Shown here in pieces: positions 52,980 to 62,197 of a stretch of 64,000 nucleotides of DNA (its first letter is position 1; each line of letters opens with the position of its first letter). The DNA lies in assembly GCF_004348975.1 (NCBI RefSeq), contig NZ_SMFP01000001.1, positions 566,701 through 630,700 on the forward strand. The letters are read 5' to 3'. The notes under the pieces were generated by a model, which was not told where the DNA came from, made no database searches, and saw nothing but the letters and a program-made list of their open reading frames with translations. Made by a program: the position numbers and the translations under genes. The DNA is from Antarcticimicrobium sediminis (GTDB lineage Bacteria; Pseudomonadota; Alphaproteobacteria; Rhodobacterales; Rhodobacteraceae).

Positions 52980-54841
52980 GCGACGCCAAGACCTCAGGGG
53001 CCAAAAGCACCACGCTGTTGATCTGGCTGTGGCGCAATTATCTGAACCGCCATATCGGCTGGCTTCTGGTTGCGCTGCTGCTCATGACCATCGAGGGCTC
53101 GATGCTGGGCGCGCTCAGCTATATGATGAAGCCGATGTTCGACGATATCTTCGTCGGCGGCGATACCACGGCGATCACCTGGGTGGCGGTGGCGGTGATG
53201 GGCATCTTTACCCTGCGCGCGGTCTCTGGCGTGATGCAACAGGTGGTGCTGACCCGCATTTCCCAACGCACAGCCGCCCAACTGCGGCTCGATCTGCTGG
53301 CGCGCACCATGCGTCAGGACGGCGAATTTCACCAAGCGCATCCGCCGGGGTTCCTGATCCAGCGGGTGCAGACGGATGTGATTGCCATCAACAACGTCTG
53401 GCGCGCCATCCTCACCGGGGCCGGACGCGACGCGATTTCCCTGATCGCCCTGATGACGGTCGCGATCAGCGTCGACTGGCGCTGGACCGCGATCACCCTG
53501 ATCGGCGTGCCGGTTCTGTTCCTGCCGGTGGCGCTGATTCAACGCTTCGTGCGCAACCAGTCCCGCAGCGCCCGCGATCTGGGCGCCGGACTGGCGACCC
53601 GGCTGGATGAGATTTTCCACGGCATCGTGCCGATCAAGCTGAACGGGCTGGAACGCTACCAACAGCGCCAGTACGCCGAAAAGACAGAACAATTCGTCGA
53701 CTCCGAGATCCGCGCTGCCTTCGGCACAGCAGCGATTCCGGGGCTGATCGACGTCATGGCCGGGGTCGGTTTCATGGCGGTGCTGATCTATGGCGGCAGC
53801 GAAATCATCTCGGGCGAAAAATCGGTCGGCCAGTTCATGAGCTTTTTCACCGCCATGGGCCTCACCTTCGAGCCGGTGCGCCGACTGGGCGCGATCACCG
53901 GTCTGTGGCAGGTCGCCGCCGCCGCGATCGAGCGGATCAAGGAACTGATGGATGCCCCGATCCGCCTGACCTCCCCGGCGAAACCGCTGCCCGCGCCCAA
54001 GGGGCTGCCCGAGATCACGCTGACGGATGTTTCGCTCAGCTATGGCAGTGCGGCGGCCCTGCGCGGGCTGACGCTCACCGCCGAGCCGGGCAAGACCACC
54101 GCATTGGTGGGGGCGTCGGGGGCGGGCAAATCGACCATTTACAACCTGCTGACCCGGCTGGTGGACCCGCAAAAAGGCCGGGTGGCGGTCGGTGGCGTCG
54201 ATGTGCGCGACATGGACCTTGCCACCCTGCGCGGGCTGTTCTCCGTGGTCAGTCAGGACGCGCTGCTGTTCGACGAGACCCTGCGCGAAAATATCCTGCT
54301 GGGCCGCACCGACGTCAGCGAGGCTCAGCTGAAATCCGTGCTCGATGCCGCCCATGTCACCGACTTCCTGCCCAACCTCGCGGACGGGCTCGACACCCGC
54401 GTCGGCCCACGCGGCTCGGCGCTGTCGGGGGGGCAACGTCAACGGGTGGTGATCGCCCGGGCGCTGCTGCGCGACACACCGATCCTGCTGCTGGACGAGG
54501 CCACCAGCGCGCTTGACGCGCAATCGGAAAAGGTGGTGCAATCCGCGCTCGACCGGCTCTCGGGGGGGCGCACCACGCTGGTGATCGCGCACCGGCTCTC
54601 GACCATCCGCAATGCCGACAAGATCATCGTGATGGATCGCGGCCGTGCGGTGGACGCAGGCCCCCATGACGAACTGCTGGCGCGCGGCGGCATCTATGCC
54701 GATCTCTACCGGCTGCAATTTCAGGACGGCAAGATGCTGGTCGATGGCCAAGGCCGCCCGCTGCCCGCCCCCGCCAAGCCCCCGGCCAAGGTCCCGCGCA
54801 CCGGCTGGCTGCGCCGGACGGTGCAAAAACTGGTCGGCTGA
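52976..54841 (+). CDS. MsbA-like ABC exporter (half-transporter)
   Basis: 621 residues. Six membrane helices in about 20-320; the nucleotide-binding domain in about 350-590 has Walker A GASGAGKST, the signature LSGGQRQR, Walker B ILLLDEATSALD and the H-loop IAHRLST. It works as a homodimer exporting lipids, lipid A precursors or glycans. The start codon overlaps the phosphatase stop; the upstream in-frame extension lies within that gene. A proline/lysine-rich tail follows the ATPase domain. Confidence 0.92.
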   Translation: MSDAKTSGAKSTTLLIWLWRNYLNRHIGWLLVALLLMTIEGSMLGALSYMMKPMFDDIFVGGDTTAITWVAVAVMGIFTLRAVSGVMQQVVLTRISQRTAAQLRLDLLARTMRQDGEFHQAHPPGFLIQRVQTDVIAINNVWRAILTGAGRDAISLIALMTVAISVDWRWTAITLIGVPVLFLPVALIQRFVRNQSRSARDLGAGLATRLDEIFHGIVPIKLNGLERYQQRQYAEKTEQFVDSEIRAAFGTAAIPGLIDVMAGVGFMAVLIYGGSEIISGEKSVGQFMSFFTAMGLTFEPVRRLGAITGLWQVAAAAIERIKELMDAPIRLTSPAKPLPAPKGLPEITLTDVSLSYGSAAALRGLTLTAEPGKTTALVGASGAGKSTIYNLLTRLVDPQKGRVAVGGVDVRDMDLATLRGLFSVVSQDALLFDETLRENILLGRTDVSEAQLKSVLDAAHVTDFLPNLADGLDTRVGPRGSALSGGQRQRVVIARALLRDTPILLLDEATSALDAQSEKVVQSALDRLSGGRTTLVIAHRLSTIRNADKIIVMDRGRAVDAGPHDELLARGGIYADLYRLQFQDGKMLVDGQGRPLPAPAKPPAKVPRTGWLRRTVQKLVG

Positions 54842-54856
54842 CACCCGCCGCGCCCA

Positions 54857-54900
54857 GTGTTTGTCCCGCTCGGTGTTTGTCCCGCTCGGTGTTTTTCCCG
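54857..54900. repeat. Short tandem repeat after the exporter gene
   Basis: GTGTTTGTCCCGCTCG occurs twice in a row (54857-54872, 54873-54888), followed by a partial third copy (54889-54900). It lies in the gap between the exporter and the convergent glycosyltransferase gene. Confidence 0.8.
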
Positions 54901-54907
54901 GCCCTTT

Positions 54908-54932
54908 TCTGGCCGAAAATACTCCGGGGGAG
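54908..54932. repeat. Rhodobacterales-type intergenic motif
   Basis: TTCTGGCCGAAAATACTCCG, continuing as GGGGGAG, resembles a short motif that I recall recurring between genes in many Rhodobacterales chromosomes (GGCCxAAAATACTCCxGGGG). Only one copy is in this window, so the claim rests on memory. Confidence 0.4.
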
Positions 54933-54971
54933 GCGCGCGGCACGCGCGGCGGGAGCAGAGCCCCCCCTATG

Positions 54972-55655
54972 CTAGCGTCGATACCGCGCCGCCAGCGTCG
55001 CCGGGTCCGCCCCCATGACATAGCGCAACAGCGTCCACGCATTGCGGGCTCCACGCCGCAGCCAGCCCGCCCGCTGATACCGCTCTGCGCTGGTGCGCGC
55101 CTGCACCGGCAGCGCCTCCAGGGGGCGTCCCAAGGCCCAGACCAGCGCCACATCCTCCATCAGCGGTTGGTCGGGATAGCCCCCGGCGCGCTCATAGGCG
55201 GCGCGCCGCAGCAACAGCCCCTGATCGCCATAAGGCAGTGCAAACAGCGCCGCCCGCAGGTTGGCCCAACATGCGACAAGCGCAGGCATCGCCCCCGCCG
55301 CGCGAAACGCCAACCGGAAATAGGCCGGCCCCGCGCCGTCACGCTCCAGATGCGCGGCCACGGCCTCGGACCAGCCGGGCGCCAATTGCGTATCCGCATG
55401 CAGGATCATCAACCATTCGCCCCGCGCCATCAATGCGCCGCGCCGCAACTGCCCCCCGCGCGAAGGCGGGCCGGTGATCACCACCGCCCCTGCCGCCTCG
55501 GCGAGACGACAGCTGCCGTCGGACGAGCCACCATCGCTCACGACCAACTCGCGGATCAGACCGGTGACGACCCCCTCACTCAGGGCCGTCAGGCAACCGG
55601 GCAGTTCGCCTTCGGCGTTCAGGGTGGGGATGATGACACTGATCGGGGCGCGCAA
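54972..55655 (-). CDS. Family 2 glycosyltransferase (TIGR04283 type)
   Basis: 227 residues, GT-A fold. ISVIIPTLNAEGELPGCL at the N-terminus, VVSDGGSSDGS near 39 and the metal-binding HADT near 86 (MILHADTQLAPGW). GLLLRRAAYERAGGYPDQPLMEDVALVWAL near 140-170 carries the ED acceptor motif. No membrane anchor is evident. Members of this subgroup occur next to radical-SAM arsenosugar genes, but no such gene is adjacent, so the acceptor is unknown. Confidence 0.87.
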   Translation of the reverse strand: MRAPISVIIPTLNAEGELPGCLTALSEGVVTGLIRELVVSDGGSSDGSCRLAEAAGAVVITGPPSRGGQLRRGALMARGEWLMILHADTQLAPGWSEAVAAHLERDGAGPAYFRLAFRAAGAMPALVACWANLRAALFALPYGDQGLLLRRAAYERAGGYPDQPLMEDVALVWALGRPLEALPVQARTSAERYQRAGWLRRGARNAWTLLRYVMGADPATLAARYRR

Positions 55656-55724
55656 CTTCGACTTCCACTGTTCAACTTGCCGCAGGTTCCTATATCAACG
55701 GCAAAAGAAAGCAAGGAGCCGAGT

Positions 55725-56471
55725 ATGACCGCGCGCCGAATCCTCCGCCTGTCAGGGCCCGAAACCGAAGGGTTTCTTCAGGGGCTGATCACCAACGATA
55801 CGGCCCGGCTAAGCGACGGGCTGGTCTATGCCGCGCTGCTGACCCCGCAGGGCAAGTTCATCACCGATTTCTTCCTGCTCCGCGACGGGGAAGGCCCCGA
55901 GGCGGGCGTTCTGCTCGACGTGGCCGAGGCACAGGCCGACGATCTGGTTCGGCGTCTCACCCTGTACAAATTGCGCGCCAAGGTCACCATTTCCCCCAGT
56001 GATCTGCACCTGCAACGCGGCACCGGCCCGGTGCCCGAAGGTGCGCTGGGCGACCCGCGCCACCCGGATCTGGGCTGGCGCGCCTATACCCCCGCGCCCG
56101 AGGCCGACGACGGCACCGACTGGGACGCGATCCGCGTGGCCCATTGCATCCCCGAAACCGGCGTCGAGCTGACCCCGGACAGCTATATCTTGGAGGCCGG
56201 GTTCGAATCGCTCCACGGCGTCGATTTCCGCAAGGGCTGCTATGTCGGGCAAGAAGTCACCGCGCGGATGAAACACAAGACCGAGCTGCGCAAAGGACTG
56301 CGCCGTGTCCGGGTCGAAGGCAGCGCCCCGGTGGGCACCCAGATCCTGTCGGCGGGCAAGCCGGTCGGCACGCTGTTCACCCAATCTGGCGGCTATGGCA
56401 TCGCCTATCTGCGCGTTGAGCGCGCCAGCGGCGAGATGGAGGCCGGGGCAGCCCGCCTGAGTCTGGCCTAA
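55725..56471 (+). CDS. ygfZ: Folate-binding YgfZ/CAF17-family Fe-S assembly factor
   Basis: 248 residues, GcvT-like fold. The start RRILRLSGPETEGFLQGLITND and the hallmark KGCYVGQEVTARMKHK (Cys near 172) identify the family. YgfZ helps repair or assemble certain [4Fe-4S] enzymes with tetrahydrofolate. The ATG at 55725 follows AAGGAG; the much longer upstream frame crosses the glycosyltransferase gene and is not real. Confidence 0.92.
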   Translation: MTARRILRLSGPETEGFLQGLITNDTARLSDGLVYAALLTPQGKFITDFFLLRDGEGPEAGVLLDVAEAQADDLVRRLTLYKLRAKVTISPSDLHLQRGTGPVPEGALGDPRHPDLGWRAYTPAPEADDGTDWDAIRVAHCIPETGVELTPDSYILEAGFESLHGVDFRKGCYVGQEVTARMKHKTELRKGLRRVRVEGSAPVGTQILSAGKPVGTLFTQSGGYGIAYLRVERASGEMEAGAARLSLA

Positions 56472-56513
56472 GGCGAGGGGCTGCACCGCGCCCGTACCAC
56501 ACCGCACACGACG

Positions 56514-56542
56514 AAAGGGCGAGTGCCAAACACCCGCCCTTT
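56514..56542. terminator. Bidirectional terminator between ygfZ and efp
   Basis: AAAGGGCGAGTG and CACCCGCCCTTT pair with a single A-C mismatch around CCAAA, giving an A-run on one side and a T-run on the other, between convergent genes. Confidence 0.8.
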
Positions 56543-56570
56543 GATCTGATCCGGCGCCGTAAGGACTGGC

Positions 56571-57134
56571 TCAGGCGCGTTCGGTGTATTCCATGGTTTC
56601 GGTATGCACCACGATGTCTTCGTCCTGACCGACGAACGGCGGCACCATCACCTTGACCCCGTTGTCCAGAATCGCCGGCTTGAAGCTGTTGGCAGCGGTC
56701 TGCCCTTTTACCACAGGCTCGGTCTCGACCACCTTGCAGGTGACCTTCTGCGGCAACGTGGCGTTCAACGCCTCGTCATCGTGGAATTCCACCAGAATGG
56801 TCATGCCGTCCTGCAGGAACGGACGCCGTTCACCCAGAATCGCGGCAGGAAGCTCGACCTGATCGTAGGTTTCAGTGTCCATGAACACCAGCATACCGTC
56901 GGTTTCATACAGGAACTGCATGTCCTTCTGTTCCAGCCGGACGCGCTCGACCTTGTCGGCGCTGCGGAACCGTTCGTTCAGCTTGGACCCGTTGCGCAGG
57001 TTGCGCAATTCGACCTGGGCAAAGGCACCGCCCTTGCCGGGTTTCACATGGTCTACTTTGACGGCCGCCCACAATCCGCCATTGTGCTCCAGCACATTGC
57101 CGGGGCGGATTTCGTTACCGTTGATCTTGGGCAT
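56571..57134 (-). CDS. efp: Elongation factor P
   Basis: 187 residues with the three-domain EF-P fold. The loop [10 protein letters not shown] places K34 at the position that is beta-lysylated in E. coli, instead of the Arg of the EarP type. The C-terminus reads [22 protein letters not shown]. It relieves ribosome stalling at polyproline, relevant for Pro-rich proteins such as the one at 59269. The ATG at 57134 begins [14 protein letters not shown], the normal start. Confidence 0.95.
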   Translation of the reverse strand: MPKINGNEIRPGNVLEHNGGLWAAVKVDHVKPGKGGAFAQVELRNLRNGSKLNERFRSADKVERVRLEQKDMQFLYETDGMLVFMDTETYDQVELPAAILGERRPFLQDGMTILVEFHDDEALNATLPQKVTCKVVETEPVVKGQTAANSFKPAILDNGVKVMVPPFVGQDEDIVVHTETMEYTERA

Positions 57135-57235
57135 GATTAAATCCTTCACGCGAGGTTGATGCTCGGGATGCCGACCCTATATCTTGCAGGAGTCGGCCTG
57201 GCAAGACAACGATATCTCGTGCTGCACCCGCAGAA

Positions 57236-57267
57236 AGCCATGCATTCAGCGCATCACAGCCATGCAT
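57236..57267. repeat. Direct repeat upstream of the DUF6280-like gene
   Basis: AGCCATGCAT occurs at 57236-57245 and again at 57258-57267, 22 bp apart, two turns of the helix, in the promoter gap between efp and the next gene. Each half is itself nearly palindromic (ATGCAT). A possible regulator site; nothing else supports it. Confidence 0.4.
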
Positions 57268-57352
57268 AATCAGGGTGCCAGAATCAGTTACGATCGGTCA
57301 TAAGCAACGCCACGCCGGAAATTGCAAGAGCAAGAAGAACAAGGAACTCGGG

Positions 57353-57673
57353 ATGAAAGATTTCGTCGATGGCACCGCCTTTAATAACGAACAAGGCAAC
57401 CGTGCACGTAAACTGTTCGCGGCTGTCGTTCTTGCCGCTCTCGACGATGCAATCGCCGATGACAAGAAATATGGCAACGGCCCCGAGCAGATCGCCCGCT
57501 GGGCCCGCTCGCGCGATGGACGCGAAGTGCTGAGCTGCGCCGGGATCGACCCGAACGAGCGCGTCGTGCAAGGGCTGATGGATTTTGTCGGCAAGGGTGT
57601 GCGCACCTCGGTCGCGCTGTCGCGCGAAGAAAGCGAACGCCGCCACGCCGCACAGCAGGCCGAAGCCGCCTGA
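57353..57673 (+). CDS. Conserved small Rhodobacterales protein (DUF6280-like)
   Basis: 106 residues. It starts MKDFVDGTAFNNEQGNRARKLF and contains DDKKYGNGPEQIARWARSRDGRE and SCAGIDPNERVVQGLMDFVGKG. I recall this sequence as nearly invariant among Rhodobacteraceae and assigned to DUF6280. It has no membrane segment or known catalytic motif and is mostly helical. The ATG at 57353 has GGAACTCGG before it. A strong terminator follows, so it is monocistronic. Confidence 0.78.
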   Translation: MKDFVDGTAFNNEQGNRARKLFAAVVLAALDDAIADDKKYGNGPEQIARWARSRDGREVLSCAGIDPNERVVQGLMDFVGKGVRTSVALSREESERRHAAQQAEAA

Positions 57674-57695
57674 GACCGCCCGCCCCTTTCCTGAG

Positions 57696-57724
57696 AAACG
57701 CGTCCATCGGGGCGCGTTTTTTTT
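57696..57724 (+). terminator. Rho-independent terminator
   Basis: AAACGCG-(TCCATCGGGG)-CGCGTTT followed by more T residues (eight in all), 23 bp after the preceding stop codon. Confidence 0.88.
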
Positions 57725-57760
57725 GTTTCCCGACCGCGCGACGATAAGGGACACGCGCCC

Positions 57761-59245
57761 ATGACCCGCAGCCTCATGACCTATAGTCTGATGATCCAGG
57801 GCACCGGCAGCAACGTCGGCAAATCGCTGCTGGTGGCCGGGTTGTGCCGGGCAGCGGCACGCCGGGGGCTGCGCGTGGCCCCGTTCAAGCCACAGAACAT
57901 GTCAAACAACGCCGCCGTAACCCCCGAGGGCGGCGAGATCGGCCGTGCGCAAGCCTTGCAGGCCCGCGCGGCGGGGCGCGTGCCCCATACCGACATGAAC
58001 CCGGTGCTGTTGAAACCCGAAAGCGAAACCGGGGCGCAACTGGTGGTGCAAGGCCACCGCCGCAGCACGCAACAGGCGGCGCTGTATCAACGCGACAAGG
58101 GCGCCCTGCTGCAGGTTGTGCTGGAAAGCTTTCACCGGCTGGCCGGCACCGCCGATCTGGTGCTGGTCGAAGGTGCGGGCAGCCCGGCGGAAACCAATCT
58201 GCGCCGGGGCGACATCGCCAATATGGGCTTTGCCACTGCCGCCGGGGTGCCGGTGGTGCTGGTCGGTGATATCGACCGGGGCGGCGTGATCGCCCAGATC
58301 GTCGGCACCCAAGCCGTGCTCGACGCCACCGACCGGGCCCAGATCGCCGGGTTTGCCATCAACCGGTTTCGTGGCGATCTCAGCCTGTTCGACAGGGGGC
58401 GCGACGATATCGCAGCGCGCACCGGCTGGCCCTGTTTCGGCGTTGTGCCTTGGTTTCACGACGCCTGGAAGCTGCCGGCAGAAGACATGATGGATATCGC
58501 CTCGCGCGCGGGCGGTGCCTGCAAGATCGCGGTGCCACAGTTGCCGCGCATGGCGAATTTCGACGACCTCGATCCGCTGGCCGCCGAACCCGCCGTCACC
58601 CTCGACATCGTTCCGCCCGGGCGCGCCCTGCCCGGGGATGCCGATCTGGTGCTGATCCCCGGCAGCAAATCCACCCGCGCCGATCTGGCCTTTTTGCGGG
58701 CCCAGGGCTGGGACATCGACATCCACGCACATCTGCGCCGGGGTGGCCACGTCTGGGGGCTCTGCGGGGGCTATCAGATGCTTGGACGCTCGATTGCGGA
58801 CCCCGAGGGAGTCGAGGGCGCCCCGGGCACCGACGCCGGGCTGGGCCTGCTGGACGTCGAGACGGTGATGAGCGGCGACAAGCGCGTCATCCAGCGTCAG
58901 GCCACCGCCCTGCCGGGGGGCGAGCCGGTGACGGGCTACGAGATCCACATGGGCCGGACCGAAGGCCCCGACCGGGCGCGCGGCTGGTTGTCCGTCGAGG
59001 GCCAGATCGAAGGCGCGGCCTCGGCCAATGGGCGGGTGCGTGGCAGCTATCTGCACGGGCTGTTCGCCTCGGACGCGTTCCGCGCCCGCGCTCTGGCCGG
59101 ATTGGGACATCAGGCGCAGGTGGCCTATGAGACCGGGGTCGACGCTACGCTGGACGCGCTTGCCGACCATCTTGAAGCGCATATGGACGTCGACGCGCTG
59201 CTGAGACTCGCTACGACAGCGCGCCACTCGTCAGCGCGACCCTAG
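57761..59245 (+). CDS. cobQ: Cobyric acid synthase
   Basis: 494 residues. The N-terminal P-loop-like ATP domain ([20 protein letters not shown] near 11-30, KPQNMSNNA near 45, [11 protein letters not shown] near 133) is followed by a glutamine amidotransferase domain with C335 in [10 protein letters not shown] and His in SYLHGLF near 432. It amidates four side chains of adenosylcobyrinate a,c-diamide in B12 synthesis. No other cob genes and no cobalamin riboswitch are visible next to it. Its stop codon lies inside the 27-bp duplication at 59242. Confidence 0.95.
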   Translation: MTRSLMTYSLMIQGTGSNVGKSLLVAGLCRAAARRGLRVAPFKPQNMSNNAAVTPEGGEIGRAQALQARAAGRVPHTDMNPVLLKPESETGAQLVVQGHRRSTQQAALYQRDKGALLQVVLESFHRLAGTADLVLVEGAGSPAETNLRRGDIANMGFATAAGVPVVLVGDIDRGGVIAQIVGTQAVLDATDRAQIAGFAINRFRGDLSLFDRGRDDIAARTGWPCFGVVPWFHDAWKLPAEDMMDIASRAGGACKIAVPQLPRMANFDDLDPLAAEPAVTLDIVPPGRALPGDADLVLIPGSKSTRADLAFLRAQGWDIDIHAHLRRGGHVWGLCGGYQMLGRSIADPEGVEGAPGTDAGLGLLDVETVMSGDKRVIQRQATALPGGEPVTGYEIHMGRTEGPDRARGWLSVEGQIEGAASANGRVRGSYLHGLFASDAFRARALAGLGHQAQVAYETGVDATLDALADHLEAHMDVDALLRLATTARHSSARP

Positions 59246-59295
59246 TCGAGATCCTGCGCCGCCAGCGCCTAGTCGAGATCCTGCGCGGCCAGCGC
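59242..59295. repeat. 27-bp tandem duplication at two convergent gene ends
   Basis: The segment starting CTAGTCGAGATCCTGCGC occurs at 59242-59268 and 59269-59295 with one mismatch. On the minus strand each copy encodes ALAAQDLD and a stop. The palindromic CTAG makes the outer copy supply the cobQ stop on the plus strand while the inner copy supplies the stop of the gene at 59269. Confidence 0.9.
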
Positions 59296-60636
59296 GCGGT
59301 GAATTTCGCGGCGCACCAGCTTGCGCACATTGCGCGTGATCCGCTCGCCCAAGGCGCCCTGCAATTCCTGGCGCACAATCTCGGCCACCAGTTCGCGCAG
59401 GCTATCCTCGTCGATCACCGACTCATCTGACAGGGAGTCATCGACGTCCAGATCATCAACCGCCGAATCGTCTGCGGCCAATTCGTCTGCTGTCGAATCG
59501 CCAACTGCCGAATCGCCTGCACCTGAAACATCTGCGGGCGACTCCTCCGGGTTCACGTCCTCAACAGCCCAGTCTTCAATGGGGTGATCTTCAACACCTT
59601 GATCTTCGGCAGCGTGGTCTTCAGCAGTGTGGTCTTCAACACCCTGTTCACCGGCCCCCTGCTCATCAGAAGCGTGTTCCTCTGCAGGCTGTTCCGCACC
59701 AGACCCTTCGCCACTGGCCTGATCCGCGACATCGAACGCTTCGGTCAACTCTTCGGGGGTCAACGCTTCGGGGGGCAACATCTCGGGAGCCAAGGCGTCG
59801 AACGCCTCGCCGCTCGGGGCCTTTGGCACATGATGCGCGTTTGACATCGTGGCCTCATCGCCATCGCTGACGGGGGGGGCGGTCTGTTCCACATCCCCTT
59901 CCTCAACGTCGCGCCAGCCGATCGGTCGCACCGGGGTTCCGGCATAGGAATCAGAACTGGGGCCATCCGGTTCCCACTGGTCGCGGGTGCGTCCGATCAC
60001 CGCCTCCAACGCCTCGATCTTGGCGCTCAGGCTTTCGGCGCGGGCCGAATGGAAGGTCAGAGTTTCTTGTGAAATCGGCGCCTCCCCGGCGTCGTCCGGA
60101 TCGAATGGCAGGGCATCTTGAGGCGGAAAATCGGGGGTCTGAACATCGGGGGTCTGCGCATCCCCCAAAGCCTCCACATGATCCGGCGCTGCCGTTTCTG
60201 ACGCGGCCTCGATCACCGCAGAAGCATCCTCCGATGCCTCGAAGCCGACCTCTGGCACGGGCTCTGGCTCTCGCGGTGCGGCGAACAGGGGCGTGGTCGG
60301 ATCGGACCAAGGGGCGCGCGTTTCATGCTGCGGCACTGTCGCCTCAACGAAACGGGATTCGTCTGGCTCGGCGTCCGCCTCATCAGCGGGCGGCTCAACG
60401 GGCGCGCTCACCCGCAGCGCCGGGGTCAGGACCAGACGACCGGACCTTTCCACCGCCGGATCCGCGGCCGATTTCGCGACTGGTTTTGCGGCCGGGCCAA
60501 CACCCGCAGCGAGCGCATCGCCGCGTGTCTCATGCAGTTGGTCGCCCCGAGGATCGGACCGGCCATCCTCGCTTACGAGACGGCGGATCGACGACAGGAC
60601 ATCCTCAATCTGGGCAGTCGTGACGGATTCAGACAT
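59269..60636 (-). CDS. Acidic, PopZ-like protein
   Basis: 455 residues. An N-terminal helix IEDVLSSIRRLVSEDG (about 10-25) and C-terminal helices LRELVAEIVRQELQGALGER plus ITRNVRKLVRREIHRALAAQ (about 412-452) enclose a long, acidic, Ala/Pro/Glu/Asp-rich disordered middle. The middle includes a low-complexity AEDH/VEDH-type run (about 330-400) and one coiled-coil-like stretch SLSAKIEALEAVIGRTRDQW near 203. PopZ (DUF2497) has the same order: an EEILASIRRII helix, an acidic linker and C-terminal oligomerising helices. The neighbours tolC and pcm match the popZ locus of other alphaproteobacteria as I recall it. A pole-organising role is inferred, not shown. Confidence 0.6.
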   Translation of the reverse strand: MSESVTTAQIEDVLSSIRRLVSEDGRSDPRGDQLHETRGDALAAGVGPAAKPVAKSAADPAVERSGRLVLTPALRVSAPVEPPADEADAEPDESRFVEATVPQHETRAPWSDPTTPLFAAPREPEPVPEVGFEASEDASAVIEAASETAAPDHVEALGDAQTPDVQTPDFPPQDALPFDPDDAGEAPISQETLTFHSARAESLSAKIEALEAVIGRTRDQWEPDGPSSDSYAGTPVRPIGWRDVEEGDVEQTAPPVSDGDEATMSNAHHVPKAPSGEAFDALAPEMLPPEALTPEELTEAFDVADQASGEGSGAEQPAEEHASDEQGAGEQGVEDHTAEDHAAEDQGVEDHPIEDWAVEDVNPEESPADVSGAGDSAVGDSTADELAADDSAVDDLDVDDSLSDESVIDEDSLRELVAEIVRQELQGALGERITRNVRKLVRREIHRALAAQDLD

Positions 60637-60712
60637 TGTTGTTTTCCACTCTCACCTCAGACCGAGAGTGTAGCCCCTGCCCGGGATTCTCACAACCGAA
60701 AGCGGCGAATTC

Positions 60713-62131
60713 TCAGCGTTTGTTCAGCGCCTTGAGCACGCGATCCAGATCCTTGCTGCGTTTGCTGAGCTTGGACGGCGCGGTTTTGACGAGGTTATAG
60801 TACATCGTCGGGTCATAAATCTGCACCGCCAGCCCCAAGCGTTCGGCGGTCAGCAACCCCTGCGCCTGCAGCAGCTGGTACGACGCGATGGCCTCTTCCG
60901 AGCGGGCCGAAATCTGGTTCGTTTGCGCATCCAGAAGATCCTGTTCCGCCGACAGCACATCCAGCGTCGTGCGTGCGCCCAGCGTCGCCTCTTCGCGGAC
61001 CCCTTCAAAGGCCACCCGCGCCGCACGCACCTGCTCGGCCGAGGAAATCAGGCTGGAGCGCGCCACTTCAAGCCGGATAAAGGCGTTCGCCACGCCCTGC
61101 ACCACATCTTGCTGAACCGTCAGCAGGCTGGACTTGGCCGAGTCACGCCCCGCCAGCGCCTGACGATACTGTGACGACAACGCGCCGCCCTGATAGATCG
61201 GCTGCGTCACCGTGACCGAGACCGAACTGCTGGTGTAGCGGTCCGGGGTGTCCGCATCGTCGGACAGCCCGAAACTCCCCGTGAGCGAGGCCGAGGGCCC
61301 CATGCTCTTGGCCCGGCTCTGTGCCAACAATTCCTGCACCTTGACCTGATGCTGCGCCGCAAGGATGGCGGGGTGGTTGCGCACGGCGATCGCAGTTGCC
61401 GCGTCCAGCGAGGCGGCGGCTTTCGGCAGCCGGGGTTGCCCGGCCAACGGCCCGGGCTTGCGGCCCACGGCGGTTGCATATTCTGCCTGCGCGCTGGTCA
61501 GCGACCCACGTGCCGAGGCCAAGCCCGAGCGCGCGGCAGCAAGCTGCGCCTGCGCCAGCGCCACGTCGGTGCGGGTCACTTCGCCGACATCGAACCGGTC
61601 CTGCGCAGCGCGCAATTCCTCACCCAGCAGACGCACGTTATTCTGCCGCAGCACCACGTTTTCCGATTGCAGCACCACGTTGAGATAGGCCGAGGCGGCG
61701 CGGAACAGGATCTGCTGTTCGATGCTCAGAAGCTGTTGGCGCGTGGCCAGCACGGCTTCCTGCGCAGCCTGCTTGTTCAGCGAGCGGAGCCCGCCATCAT
61801 ACAGAATCTGGCTGAGCGACAGGCCGGTAAAAAGATCGCTCGAGGGGGTGTTGAACGGAAAACCGTTGGTGGTTCCGCTGATCAACGTCCGGGTCGCCGA
61901 TGTCGTCCATGCAATCACCGGGCGCAGCTGCGCCACCGCCGTGGCCACATCTTCATCAGCAGCCCGTAACACCGCGCGGTTCTGCTCCAGCAGACCACTG
62001 GTGTTATAGGCACCGATCAACGCATCCGCGATGTTGTCCGCCTGCGCCGCCTTGGGCCCCAGCGCCACAAGCGCCAGCCCCCCAACCACGGCTGCAGTTC
62101 TGAAAAAGCCTGTAAACGCTGCCTTGCGCAT
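60713..62131 (-). CDS. tolC: TolC-family outer membrane efflux protein
   Basis: 472 residues. Signal peptide in 1-31 (cut after AAQA); two homologous outer-membrane-factor repeats, each with a beta pair (LFTGLSLSQILYDGG near 100; YTSSSVSVTVTQPIYQGG near 300) and long coiled-coil helices. It ends with a short basic tail. It is the outer membrane channel for RND pumps or type I secretion and could serve the RTX protein at 23253, although no inner-membrane partner is nearby. It follows pcm by 66 bp. Confidence 0.92.
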   Translation of the reverse strand: MRKAAFTGFFRTAAVVGGLALVALGPKAAQADNIADALIGAYNTSGLLEQNRAVLRAADEDVATAVAQLRPVIAWTTSATRTLISGTTNGFPFNTPSSDLFTGLSLSQILYDGGLRSLNKQAAQEAVLATRQQLLSIEQQILFRAASAYLNVVLQSENVVLRQNNVRLLGEELRAAQDRFDVGEVTRTDVALAQAQLAAARSGLASARGSLTSAQAEYATAVGRKPGPLAGQPRLPKAAASLDAATAIAVRNHPAILAAQHQVKVQELLAQSRAKSMGPSASLTGSFGLSDDADTPDRYTSSSVSVTVTQPIYQGGALSSQYRQALAGRDSAKSSLLTVQQDVVQGVANAFIRLEVARSSLISSAEQVRAARVAFEGVREEATLGARTTLDVLSAEQDLLDAQTNQISARSEEAIASYQLLQAQGLLTAERLGLAVQIYDPTMYYNLVKTAPSKLSKRSKDLDRVLKALNKR

Positions 62132-62197
62132 GTCCCTGTCTCCGATGCCCCGGTGCCGGGTGCGATGCCATGTCCGGATCAGTTCCGGTTTATACTC

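Noticed and set aside
54857-54900. Possible CRISPR-like repeat
   Set aside because: The copies are directly adjacent without spacers and number fewer than three complete units.
52994-55153. 719-codon minus-strand frame across the exporter gene and its downstream repeat
   Set aside because: It overlaps three real genes and has His/Gln/Arg-rich shadow composition.
57674-57760. Cobalamin riboswitch before cobQ
   Set aside because: The 87-bp gap is mostly the upstream gene's terminator and has no B12-box-like sequence.
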